Source: Fragilariopsis cylindrus CCMP1102
Lineage: Eukaryota > Bacillariophyta > Bacillariophyceae > Bacillariales > Bacillariaceae
Length of the DNA stretch: 64,000 nt
Assembly: GCA_900095095.1 (NCBI GenBank)
Contig: FMBT01000299.1
Location: 558,001-622,000, forward strand
Direction of reading: 5' to 3'
Part shown: one piece after another, positions 11,052-21,683 of the stretch
How the letters are laid out: each line of letters opens with the position of its first letter
Numbering within the stretch: the stretch's first letter is position 1
Program-made: the position numbers and the translations under genes
The notes under the pieces: model-generated
Told to the model about the DNA's origin: nothing
The model's database searches: none
Seen by the model: the letters and a program-made list of their open reading frames with translations, nothing else

Positions 11052-13285
11052 CTAGACCTTCGCGTCGCATACTGTTTGGATTTGCTTTACTGTAGGATTG
11101 CCCCAACTTGCTGGTTTAGAAACTGGTAAGGAAGTTGAATACTGGTAGGTCGATGAAGTTGAGCAAATAATGTTAGTAAGATGAAAGAAGAAGAAAAGGT
11201 CGTAGTGGAAACAAATGCGCAGAATAAATTTTGAGAAGTCTTACCTCCTCAGTGGGAATAGCCAAAAGTGCAGATTGTATTTGGACATGACATATTGGAC
11301 AGGTTGGATTCGTGTCCATGGTTGTTTGAAGACTTGATTTGAGACATTTTTCGTGAAACATATGTCCGCATGGACGGAGTTGAGTATCAACATTTGTTTC
11401 GTGGCAACTTGAGCATTTGGTCGCCGAGGGAACCTCAACAGAGTCGTTCAGTCCAGAACTATTTAAATTGGAATGCGCCGATTGAGCCGTCGCCTGCGCA
11501 GGATATTGCTGACTTTCCCCTTCATTAGACTTTTCTGCTGCAACAGGCTTTGCAGGAGATGAAACGTACTGATACGGAACGTAGTGTTGAGGGGTATTAT
11601 TTGTTTGCTGCTGCTGTCGCATAAATTCCTGTGAGAGTGACCTTTGCATTTTTGCTGGAAGAACTAAATCGGTGAGCTTCTCGCTACTACGGCTCACAGA
11701 CATAAGACCTCTGGCAGCCATTGCGTCATCATATGCTCGCTTCAAGGTATCACTACTATCTGAAGTTTTGTCTGTGGGCGCGTATGGGTAGCCAGAAGAT
11801 GCGTCATATCCGGTGGATCCACCACCATTCTCTTGTTTGATGCCGTGTCCAGTTGAAGGGTCGTCCTCTAACGATAATCCCACGTCATTATCTTCGTCCC
11901 TCTCTCTCTTCACACCCCGTTGAAGAGAGGTGGCACCGGTGCCGCCCATTGAGTTTAAATTATTAGAACTACGATCACCGAAAAATACCTCAAGGAAAGC
12001 GTACGAATCATTTTTCCCCATAGATTCGACGCTTTTGACTTGTGCCAAGTTTCCAACAGTATTTACAGGGCCTTGCTTGGCAAGGTCAGCAGCACTAAGG
12101 CTAGTAATGCTTTTGACGCCCGGCATAGTACCGAGATTGTTCAACGAGGAAACACTCGAGAAATGAGGCCACGAATTCAATGTAGGAACACTCCCTAACC
12201 GGCCATGTGACTTCATGGGGTGTTGACTAGATACCGGTTGAGATGCATATTGTGGTAGTTGTTGTGCAACCCCTAGATGTAGTTGACTTCCTAGACTTCC
12301 TAGAGACTGCGGTTGTGATTGCTGTTGTAATGTATCTTGTCCGGCAGATCTTCTTGGAGAAGTTTCGGTTGCCTGTCGTACAAGATCTTGATCTCGAGCA
12401 AATAGTTCCATCAAGACCGCATGACTATCTGTCTTGCTTAAAATATGTTGTGAATTACCACCTGCAGAAGCGGAGATATTATTTTTCGAAGATGCATAAC
12501 TAAGAGAAGATAATGCATTCGGATCGTAATATTGCACTGGTGCTGGTACAGAAGCTGCAGGATGTGGGAGTGTTGCTTGATTCTTATACATCATTTGGTT
12601 CCCGTGCTGATCGACTTGAATCTAAGAGTAGAAGAAAGGGGCAAATACGGAACATATTAATAATAGTAAGATTTGAGTGAGATTCCACATCGATCATCAA
12701 CAACATCAACAACAATTACAAACAGAACGAAAAACCTTGGCTCTTGGATGATGCTGGTATATTGAATTTACTAGTACTAGAACTCACCTCTTGCATATTC
12801 TGTGCTTGTGCTTGAGCAGGATGAGGTTGAGGTTGACCCATATTATTTGTTACCATCAAACCGGGAACACCACCGGGCATGGCGACCCCACCACCACCGG
12901 TCCCAGTCGTTGCAAGCTTTCCTTGCTCTAGTTGTTTTTTTAGCATCGGTTTCCATATCCTTCTACGTGCATTTGTAAACCAGTTCTTAAGTTGTTTCTT
13001 ATCTATGCCCGTTTTTTGCATCAACATTACCTGATCTTGTGGGGTCGGGTACGGATGAGTGAAATGTTCTGGTGATAATAGCCATGTTTTTAGGGTAGCC
13101 ACCGCTCCAGTCGGAAGCTCACGACGGCTTTTGTTCCGGGGCTTGCCAGATCCTCCTCCACCTCCATCTTCGTCGTCAGAATGAAAATCGTTATCGGCCA
13201 TAGCGCTGCTGATGTTATTTGCTGCTAATGTCTTTGTTGTTGTGAATGGTGATATTGCTGGTGCTAATTCTGCTTGTATCATCAA
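11052..13285 (-). CDS. TALE-class homeodomain protein with C-terminal RING-H2 finger
   Basis: Predicted DNA-binding regulator of 654 residues joined with possible ubiquitin-ligase activity. Exons 13285-12788, 12621-11245 and 11141-11052 join in phase 0 at GTGAGT and GTAAGA donors. Residues about 51-113 are a homeodomain with the TALE three-residue loop extension (PYP at 78-80) and recognition helix NWFTNARRRIWKP. The long middle is Q/S/N-rich disordered sequence with several short KSVES/KSITS-type repeats. Near residues 570-615 there is C-x2-C-x11-C-x-H-x2-H-x2-C-x14-C-x2-C, a RING-H2 pattern (CSSCHETN, CGHMFHEKC, CPIC). The last exon adds 30 residues ending ...CDAKV. TALE proteins act as partnered transcription factors in plants, animals and algae; the RING addition is not part of KNOX, BELL, PBC or MEIS architectures. 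The target is unknown. Confidence 0.85.
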
Positions 13286-14859
13286 GAAGAATACTATTGC
13301 GTTTCAACTTCCTTATGTTTGATTTGATATTGTATTGGTCCAAAAGTGAAATTAGCTTTCAAACGCCAAGGTATTATTATCTTGATTTGATCAAGAAGAT
13401 TGATCAGAACCCGAAATACGAGTGGTAGTAGAAGTCGAATGTAAAACGGATGAGTGTGAGTGAGTGTGATGCTATTTACTTTTGTGCTATTGCTATTGCT
13501 TCTTTTATTTTGTTTGAGTTGTTATAGTCGCGTCGTATTGTTGTTATTGTTTAATTTGTTGTGTTCTTCTTGGTTGCGTTTGAGCCTACGAAGAATGAGG
13601 TTCAATGCTAGGTGGTGTGTTCTCATAAAAAATAATCTCCTAAACTGCTGCTGTCAAAAATCATTAAAATACATTCGTGTCAAGGGAATCAAAAAAAAAT
13701 CTCCCCTCGATAAAGCGTGCTTGCTTAGGGGTAGAAAATATAATTAACGTTAATTATTACGAAACCAACCGTACCCCCAAGCATTTACTAGTTCCGAAAT
13801 TTCAAGAAAATCAACCAAAAATCATTACAAACACTTTTCAGTCCCAACCAACTGATCGATCGACGATATGACAACGAACAGAAAAAGTATTCGATTGTAA
13901 AGCCAACATTTTCATTAACATACCTTTTATTTTATTCTATAGAATGAATCTTATTTTGAGTTGTCGTTGAACTAGTGAGGTTAGTAGTCGTACTTTTACA
14001 AGTACGAGTACAAGTAGCAAATTAACGTTGACGTCGGTTACACACACCTATTAGTACTAGTACCGATAAGCAATCAATGATGAAGAATCAATCGGGTTTG
14101 GCTTGCCGTAAATTGTGGTGACGGTGACAGCGAAAAAACTAAAAAACTCGATGACCATTGATTACTTTGGACACATAACCTATTGACGTGGGATGTTTGA
14201 AATATAGGATATAATGCATATCTTAATACTATACGATCATATTAACAATGACGTGTGAAGGAAAGACTTTCATACACGTCTCTCTCCTGCTCCATCCATC
14301 AATATTTAATTGAAGCACGCACTTTTAAAAAAAGGCTTCTTCCTTTTCATATTATCGCATTTCGTACAGTATCTTCCTGGCTGTGTCTTTGCATCAGTGA
14401 AAAGCTGGCGCGCTTCAAGACCAGTCGTAGAATAGAAAGCGATAACAGAAGAACAAGCACGGTAAAGCCACGTACTGTACGGTGTCTTTTCTCTTTCGCT
14501 TGCTATGTGTTTGGTGCTTTGATGGCCACGAAATTAAAATAATTTTGAAAATAAAAACAAAATCAAGAATAAAACGCATCTGCATTTTTTTTTCTTCTGC
14601 AATAGATCCCGGACACATTTTCTCTTGTCTAGTAGCACTGCTAATCAACTATAAAGTTACTAGTAACAAGATCAAGAATAGAAGCAGGAAATAGAAACCA
14701 TTAATCATTTTAGTTCGACAGGCCAGAGAGATATATTAGTTCTGTGGAGGAGCATCGACTAGGCGTTTGGTGACGGTTTTAGGGCACGCCAGATTTAGTT
14801 AGGATTTTGTTTCCCGCTACGCTTCTGCTCTGCAGTAAAAAAAGCCAACAACAATCGTG
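13286..14859. promoter_or_regulatory. Long divergent intergenic region between two putative regulators
   Basis: 1.57 kb separates the homeodomain-RING gene (minus) from the TAZ gene (plus), long for this window and consistent with regulated promoters or long leaders. The sequence has T-rich and CTTTTT-type stretches, but I recognise no ORF, RNA gene or named motif. Confidence 0.35.
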
Positions 14860-16147
14860 ATGGAGCTGGAACCTCAAGATAACGAAGAAGAGGACGTAGG
14901 TCTTTGTAGTACCGAAAATAGAGTGAGGGACTCTCCTTTTTCTGCTGCGTCATCATCGTCATCATCGAAGGAGAGCAGCAGCAAAGCCGTCGATGAGGTT
15001 CGAAAGAACAATATCAGTGATCTCGTTGGGAAGTCAAAGAAAGCTGCTTTCTCATTGTGGACGTTACTTCACGCTAAGGTACGTTTTGAATGGTAACATT
15101 ATTACTATTTATTCTTTTTAATGTGTAGATAGACAAATAAAATGAAATCATATCATATCAAAGAACACAGAAGACAATCCTACTAACATTTTATCTGCTC
15201 ATCAATTTATCCGAAAAAAAAAACGACAATAGAACTGTAGACAAGGTGTTGATCGATGCTCCCATCTAGGCTGTTCCGAGGCGAAACTTATGTACCTTCA
15301 CCACAAGACTTGTCCTGCTCGATCAGTAGATCCTTGTCCGACTCAACACAAGGGATGTCAAGATGCTAGAAAGTTACTTGCTCATTACCGTCGTTGTCGT
15401 GATATCAGGGCAAGACAATCTCAAAATCCAACTGCCACGAATAAACCGCAGCAGCATGTTTGCCTTGTTTGTTCCTTAGTTGCTCGTCATGCAAAATTTA
15501 CGTTGGATCGTAATGCATCAAATGCTACTAAGGTTGGTAGTAGTGGTAGTTCTACTAGTGGAACAACTAGTCATTATATTCCTTCCCTAAACTTAAGTTA
15601 TGATTCTTCTTCTTCGAATCAAGAATGTACACAACAACCACGTTTCGCCTTTTCCAGAAGTTCTAGAAGACCAAGCGCTTCAAGTGCGGAAGGTGGAAGT
15701 GGATTCCAGGCTTTACAGGCAGCTGTTTCATGCGCTATCAACTCTACCTCTTCCAATGAAATACTGTCAACGAACGGGGGTCCCGCTAGTACGAATAAAT
15801 CAATGGGGACGCATAGTTTTGGTAAGAACCGCAATCATCGGCCCCGAGCGGAAAGTTTGGATGTGCGACGAACTACTTTGACACCACCACCGCGACGGCA
15901 ACAGGATGGGCAAAAGGAGAAGAGTATGAGCTACCTATACCTCGCCGCAGTCGACAACTTTTCTGAAGATCATACCGAAGAAGCAATTCCGGAAAAAAAT
16001 AATTCTACTATGTCTCGTCGTCGTAGCCTATCTTGCACAGGTCCTTCGAATAGTAATCAATCAGCTACAGGCGAAGGGAATAATGATCCGCTACATAAAT
16101 CAACTATTGCCGAAGATCTTCAATACATCCTAGGGGCAGGATCGTAA
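14860..16147 (+). CDS. TAZ-type zinc-finger protein
   Basis: 377 residues from two exons, 14860-15078 and 15233-16147, joined in phase 0 between a GTACGT donor and an acaatag acceptor. The join completes the motif LLHAK|NCRQGVDRCSHLGC. The TAZ-like finger (about residues 65-155) has repeated H/C clusters: RCSHLGCSEAKLMYLHHKTC, CPTQHKGCQDARKLLAHYRR with a following C, and QHVCLVCSLVARHAK, resembling the helix-Cys-His pattern of the p300/CBP TAZ domains that bind transactivation segments. The rest is serine/asparagine-rich and disordered. There is no HAT, bromodomain, KIX or BTB domain, so this is a stand-alone TAZ protein. I place the start at ATG 14860; the preceding GTG is not used. Probably a nuclear protein-interaction factor; partner unknown. 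Confidence 0.78.
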
Positions 16148-16340
16148 AGTGTGCTGCTTTTGGCCATAAATACTGAATTTGAGGTAACGTAGTTAGTGCT
16201 AAAACTTAAGTTAAATTGCTAAACACAAAAATGAATTATATTGTCTCTATATATGAGTTATATCTCAATATTTATATATATCTATTAGAAGTATCGTAAC
16301 ACAGATAATATGGCGATTTAATTTAACACATATTTTTTCA

Positions 16341-17324
16341 CTATGCAGTGTGATGATGTGGTTCGTGAGGACCGAGCGTAACTCCATCTTCAAAATTGAT
16401 AGCTCGAAAATGGAAGTCAGGAGAAAGAGCATCCCACCATTTAAAGTGACACATGGTAGAAACGCGTCTCGCAGCAATATAAACAACGTCATCGCCATCG
16501 CCCTCAACTGCAATTCTTTCTTCGACATAGTTGTCATACACTAAAGTTTGTACCAGTTGCTTGACCTCCTCTAGACTTAACTCTACACGACTTACTTTAG
16601 CTTGTTCCATCTTTCTTTTCATTTCACTGAGTGTTACGCCCTGTCCACTATTAAGCCGTCGTACACAGTGCATGACGAATGTTCGTAGCTCTGAAATAAA
16701 CTCATGATCAAATTCAAGACCTGAGTACCAAACACCACCTGTGATCTCCTTTGACGGTGTCAATTCGTATAGCATGTATAACTTCTTGGCTTTGGCAGTA
16801 ACCGATTTGACTGGCTTGATAAGACAGCGTTGTTCAAGTTGTTTGAAAACTTTATTTAGAGCTTGTTGTTGAATATTTGTCTGCATTCGTATATCCTTCG
16901 TCCATATTCCACTATTGCCTGACTTTTCAATGCATTGCAAAACTAGCTTGGCAGAAACATCAAGACCGATGTATTTTTGAGCGACTTCGTCTGCAACTAA
17001 CGTATAGTACAATTCATTGCCAGCTCCGGATTTGCTCATCTGTAGCTTGGAAGATTTAGATAGTTCATTGATTACTTGTACAAGTAACGGCTTTTCTTCT
17101 GCCTTTGGGAATTCTCCCTGAATAACCTTATTCGATGCTCCCATCTTGTATCTTGGTTCGCTCAATAAGTCTACAAATCGGTCCATCACGACTTCCTTCG
17201 GTGTCTTTGGAATATCTGTAGCTCCTAATTCATCCTTTATTCGTACTCTGGCCTTCGTTCTTTTAACTCCTGGCCGAATGATGCTGCTTGCAGCTCGCTT
17301 CTTGCCTTTCCCTGTCCCTGACAT
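16341..17324 (-). CDS. RPC34: RNA polymerase III subunit RPC6 (RPC34/POLR3F)
   Basis: Winged-helix subunit of Pol III that takes part in promoter opening and contacts TFIIIB during tRNA and 5S transcription. The single exon gives 327 residues. After a basic N-terminus (GKGKKRAASSIIRPGVKR), tandem winged helices run through LLVQVINELSKSSKLQ, GLDVSAKLVLQCIEKSGNSG, GIWTKDIRMQTNIQQQALNK, the family signature LEQRCLIKPVKSV with KKLYMLYELTPSKEITGG, and VWYSGLEFDHEFISELR. It ends with WWDALSPDFHFRAINFEDG and a His-rich tail. The C-terminal cysteine cluster that binds an iron-sulphur centre in human RPC39 is not visible. Convergent with the TAZ gene, 193 bp apart. Confidence 0.9.
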   Translation of the reverse strand: MSGTGKGKKRAASSIIRPGVKRTKARVRIKDELGATDIPKTPKEVVMDRFVDLLSEPRYKMGASNKVIQGEFPKAEEKPLLVQVINELSKSSKLQMSKSGAGNELYYTLVADEVAQKYIGLDVSAKLVLQCIEKSGNSGIWTKDIRMQTNIQQQALNKVFKQLEQRCLIKPVKSVTAKAKKLYMLYELTPSKEITGGVWYSGLEFDHEFISELRTFVMHCVRRLNSGQGVTLSEMKRKMEQAKVSRVELSLEEVKQLVQTLVYDNYVEERIAVEGDGDDVVYIAARRVSTMCHFKWWDALSPDFHFRAINFEDGVTLGPHEPHHHTA

Positions 17325-18329
17325 GTTATTTGGAATTATTTGATTACCGATTGGAAAGTATTGATCTAATGGAATTATATGTATATAACTTATAGGATGT
17401 TTGTCTCAATTAATTGGAGACAAGCGGGAGACACGGGTATTCAATACTGTATTTAGTGTTAGTGTTCGTGAAAATTTTAAAAAAATCTAAAAAATTAGAA
17501 AATGTTTTGAGCTACTGGCGGTCAGACGTTGGTGGCGTGTAAGCAATAGTTTCAATTAAGGTTCTCGTGAAAAGTTGCTTAAATAGATTTAACAGTAGTT
17601 CCTCGTCCTTTCGCGTCGGCACTAATGTACATGGTACTTTCTGTGCTGGCGCGCATAAAACACGCAAGTATTAAACATGTCGACATATTATGATCGAAGT
17701 TTACACTCACCATCGTTAACTTCACATGCATGTGTTTTGCGGGCCCTCACCGTGCGTCAAATATTCTCGTTCCGGCAGTACCGTATTAACCTCTTGCAAC
17801 GTTTCGGTAGCTGACAAATTGTAATCTCGCTCGACATCGACAGTTTCTTCAGATAGATAATAATAATATGATGCATCTTCATTTTTAATATCAATAGAAA
17901 ATCACATAACGTCGCCGGTAAACATTTCGGAGATTAAATTTGATCTCGCTCCTCAATCCTTTTTTGATTAAGTGTTTTTTACTTTTGTGATATTTTTGAG
18001 GAACGACAAGTGTATAGTACTAGTCGCAGAGGATGCACAGACGCGTCAGCATCTTTAACATATAGAATAGCTATTACAAGTGAGTACAATTGAAGAGGAG
18101 GATAGGACATAGAGGTCGTCTGCCTAGAATACAAGTTTGATTGCTATTAAAAGGCGTCAACAACAACCACACCATACCTGCAAGGCGCTACTTGCGGTAT
18201 CAATTAGATCAAGTAGGACTGCAGTTAAAATAGAAGCGGCTACTGTATCAAATAAAGCTGAGGAAAAAACTGGGCTTTATGAATATTCAATATATATTTT
18301 GATTATTAATAAAATAGAATTAAAACAAT
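17325..18329. promoter_or_regulatory. Divergent intergenic region (RPC6 / Mei2-like)
   Basis: About 1 kb containing both promoters and leaders. The final 200 bases before the Mei2-like ATG resemble a leader (CAA-rich, short overlapping ORF from 18137). No RNA gene or repeat was recognised. Confidence 0.3.
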
Positions 18330-21113
18330 ATGGCTTCTAACGGCAACAACGTTCCGGGTCCACCGAGAAATAAATCCTGGACGACAGATGCTCGTGGAAA
18401 CAATTCATCGACGTCGACGCCACCACCGGGTTTTCCTACTTCGGAGATACAAGCGGAACCCGCTTCGAATGGATCATCGTTGCAGAAATACTTGTGGTCC
18501 GAGACTGGTGGCGCTCAGCAGCAACAGCAACAACAACAACAATTAGAACCACAAACTCAGGGTACACGTAACCAAAGGTCTTCTAGTTTCAAGAACATAG
18601 CGCTAGCCCTGGGAAATGGACTTGCGGAATCTATGGAAGATGCCACTCGTTTAGATAGCAACCTGACCGAAAATTTCTTCATTCCAACCGATAAAAATAA
18701 CGACATGAATTATGAGCGTCATAAACGTCACGCAGCCTCACGGTTGTTGGGAGCTCCTGGTACGTCCTCTTCTTCTCCGATCAGTCACAAGGCTCCAGAA
18801 GCTGGATCCTTATTCGGAGCCTTAGACACGGCAGCGGATTCTCATCGTCAACCTGGTCTCATTACAGGTACAAATAATAATAGTGGCAACCATAGTAGTA
18901 GTGACAACAGCAACAACATCAATAACAATGCGATGGGTGCCGTTCCTTTTCGCCAAAATCCTACCGCTGCGGCTTTTCTACCGTCCTACAATAATGGTAA
19001 CAGTAGCAGTAGTAGCATAAATTACAGCAATAACAATAACGCGGGAGATCTACAACGGAACGATCAAATTAAATCAAGGTTGCCAGTTACGAAAGATCTT
19101 GGTTTAACGGTCATGGAACCGTCAGATTCTCCGTATAGTGGAGGACGACCTAACAACCCAACGCAAAATCAATCCAGTGTTAGTATGAATAATCGAGGTG
19201 CGACGAAACCGGACGTCGACCTAACATACGGCATGCAATCAGAAATGCAAAATTTAAATCTTTGGTCGGAATCAGGTGATAATGTTGGAAATGGTGGAGG
19301 TGGTGGCAGTCAAAGCTCAAACCCAAAGCCAGCTTCGTACAATCCCGGTAGTACTGCTACTGATGGCAACCGCCGCTACGAATCTTCATCTTCTTCACCT
19401 CCAGCGTTAGACGTAGAAGATGAGTTACGCCCCTTTACGAGGGATACCAATCACCACGAACCAAGCAGAACGTTGGCAATTTTGATGGCATCCGCTATCC
19501 CATCCAACGACATTGGTTCTCTGTGTGAAAGTTTTGGAGTTACCGAAACCTTTCGTACTGAATTTTTAGATCGAATTGGTGTAGTTTTTGTTAGCTATTC
19601 TGATATGCGTTGCGCTCAGTTTGCAGCCATGCAGTTACCCAATAGGTTAAAGCGGTTGAGCGCGGGAGCAGGCGGAGTTCAAGTCAAATTTTGTGTTCCT
19701 TTGAACTCGTCCTCTCAGAACGACGAAAGTATGGTCGTGATTAATGACTTACCAAATCAAGTTGGCGTAGATAATCTTGGGCGTATGTTGTCTTCTTTTG
19801 GGGCCATTCGTTCACTGAAGGATCTCGGCGGAGATTACGGTGGATCATCCTATGTGGTAGAATTTCATGATGTTCAGGATGCGAAACAGGTGGTTCTTGA
19901 ATTGGAAAGCTCTCAGCCTTGGGGGCCCGATGTCAGCATCGAAGTGGGCGGTAGAAACCCCTCTGACCGAAAGAAAGGACGAGAACTTCTTGCATTGCTA
20001 GGTCGCTGGCGAAATCAAGGAGGAGCTGGTGGAGGTGGTAGTGGTGGTGGAGGTGGGCAAGTTAATAGAGGAAGAGGAAGACAACCGGGGGGTGCAGCTG
20101 ATATGTATCGGCCACACGTAGATTCAAGAGATTCAAGAGGGATGGGTCAAAGGGATGGAAGATACGAAAGAGGCATGCCTCACGAAGAACATTCTCCACA
20201 GCATGGTTATGGCCCAGGACCTAATGATGGAAGGTATCCTTATAATAATAATAATAATAATAGTAACAACAATAATAATCAGTATACTGGGAATCATACC
20301 GGATATCAGCAGCAGTACAGAGGATCTCATCACCCCAGCGACCATGTTGTACACGGCGGTCGTGGTACCTACGTAACTCGTCAAATAAGTCACCAACCAC
20401 CACCTCACCAACAACAGCAGTACTATCCACCGCATCAACAAGGAGGTCATGGCAATTATCCTGGTGGGGGGAGTTCTGTCGTTTCGGGAGGAGGAAGCTC
20501 CCGGCACACTAATGCATCAGGATACTACACAGACGATAGGTCAGCTGGGAGTCGACACAGAGATGATAGGTCTGTTGGGAGTAACCACTCCAATGTGCGC
20601 AGTGTCAACTCCGGTATTGATAGTATGGCAGGCAGCACCAGAGATGGACAGAATCAGCATTTGATGCTGGACTTGGATATAGTTGAGAATGGGATGGATA
20701 CTAGAACATCCTTGATGGTTCGGAACATCCCTAATAAATACACGCAGCAAATGTTACTATCTGAATTCACAGAAAACGACCACGGCCCTGGAGTAATTGA
20801 TTTTTTTTACCTCCCTATTGATTTCAAAAATCGTTGCAATAGAGGTTACGCTTTTATAAATTTTGTGGACTATCAAGATATTTTAAAGTTTCACCGCCAA
20901 TACTACGGAAAGCACTGGCGAACATTCAATAGCGACAAGATATGTGACATAACCTACGCTAGAATTCAAGGCAAAGCGGCAATGCTTAAACGTTTTGAAA
21001 ATTCTGCCCTTATGGAGAAAGATGAGGAGTACAAACCCTTAGTTTTTGTAAGCAATGGTCCAGATAAAGGTACAAGACTCCCATTTCCACAAGATTCTTC
21101 AAGGGCATCATGA
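18330..21113 (+). CDS. Mei2-like RNA-binding protein
   Basis: 927-residue intronless protein of the Mei2 family, which in fission yeast promotes meiosis by sequestering elimination factors and in plants controls meristem and meiotic programmes. The long N-terminal half is N/S/Q-rich. Residues about 375-550 contain two degenerate RRM-like units (RTLAILMASAIPSNDI, IGVVFVSYSDMRCAQFAAMQ; then MVVINDLPNQVGVDNLGRML, SSYVVEFHDVQDAKQVVL). A GGGSGGGGG linker and a Q/H/Y-rich region follow. The diagnostic C-terminal RRM3 lies at about 785-905: TRTSLMVRNIPNKYTQQML, DFFYLPIDFKNRCNRGYAFI, NFVDYQDILKF and KICDITYARIQGKAAML. Start codon: the first ATG after in-frame stops, in a leader with TAA triplets. Confidence 0.93.
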   Translation: MASNGNNVPGPPRNKSWTTDARGNNSSTSTPPPGFPTSEIQAEPASNGSSLQKYLWSETGGAQQQQQQQQQLEPQTQGTRNQRSSSFKNIALALGNGLAESMEDATRLDSNLTENFFIPTDKNNDMNYERHKRHAASRLLGAPGTSSSSPISHKAPEAGSLFGALDTAADSHRQPGLITGTNNNSGNHSSSDNSNNINNNAMGAVPFRQNPTAAAFLPSYNNGNSSSSSINYSNNNNAGDLQRNDQIKSRLPVTKDLGLTVMEPSDSPYSGGRPNNPTQNQSSVSMNNRGATKPDVDLTYGMQSEMQNLNLWSESGDNVGNGGGGGSQSSNPKPASYNPGSTATDGNRRYESSSSSPPALDVEDELRPFTRDTNHHEPSRTLAILMASAIPSNDIGSLCESFGVTETFRTEFLDRIGVVFVSYSDMRCAQFAAMQLPNRLKRLSAGAGGVQVKFCVPLNSSSQNDESMVVINDLPNQVGVDNLGRMLSSFGAIRSLKDLGGDYGGSSYVVEFHDVQDAKQVVLELESSQPWGPDVSIEVGGRNPSDRKKGRELLALLGRWRNQGGAGGGGSGGGGGQVNRGRGRQPGGAADMYRPHVDSRDSRGMGQRDGRYERGMPHEEHSPQHGYGPGPNDGRYPYNNNNNNSNNNNNQYTGNHTGYQQQYRGSHHPSDHVVHGGRGTYVTRQISHQPPPHQQQQYYPPHQQGGHGNYPGGGSSVVSGGGSSRHTNASGYYTDDRSAGSRHRDDRSVGSNHSNVRSVNSGIDSMAGSTRDGQNQHLMLDLDIVENGMDTRTSLMVRNIPNKYTQQMLLSEFTENDHGPGVIDFFYLPIDFKNRCNRGYAFINFVDYQDILKFHRQYYGKHWRTFNSDKICDITYARIQGKAAMLKRFENSALMEKDEEYKPLVFVSNGPDKGTRLPFPQDSSRAS

Positions 21114-21683
21114 TACGTGTTGAATACAGTTGGCTACATTTTTTTTCGCAACAATTGTACCTCAACCAAGTTCTATTTTATTTTGACATGACACACGTTT
21201 TTTTTTGACAATTTAAATAGTCAAAGTGTTGATAATTGGAGCATAGATAGCAGTTTAAAAATAGAATTATTGAATATCTGAAAATGTTCCTTCGAATTTT
21301 TTCATTTTTGCAAGTACACGTGTAGTCTATTCAATAGTATAGAAAACAATTAAATAAGTCTTTTTCAACACAGTGTACTAATGATATATATTATATATAT
21401 TTATATATACTGTATGATCTCATTGATCAAGGGGAGGAGATATTTACAGTAAAATATTTTAAAAAATCGAGACAATAAATGGTACAAAGTGCGCGATACG
21501 TTTTGGCGCGCCATATTGAATATCACTCAGCTGAATCTTACATGTAACTTGTTTAGACTGAAGACTGAAAATAATAAAAATTGAAGTTTAAATAACAAAC
21601 CGAACACGGTTCGCAAACGATGAAGCAGGCAAACCAATATCGTATCCTGCAATCCGAAATAAACGATTTTAACATCGTTGACG
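21114..21683. other. Intergenic region, AT-rich
   Basis: 3' flank of the Mei2-like gene and leader of the lipid-kinase gene. It contains T-runs and a tatatatt cluster near 21390. No gene seen. Confidence 0.35.
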
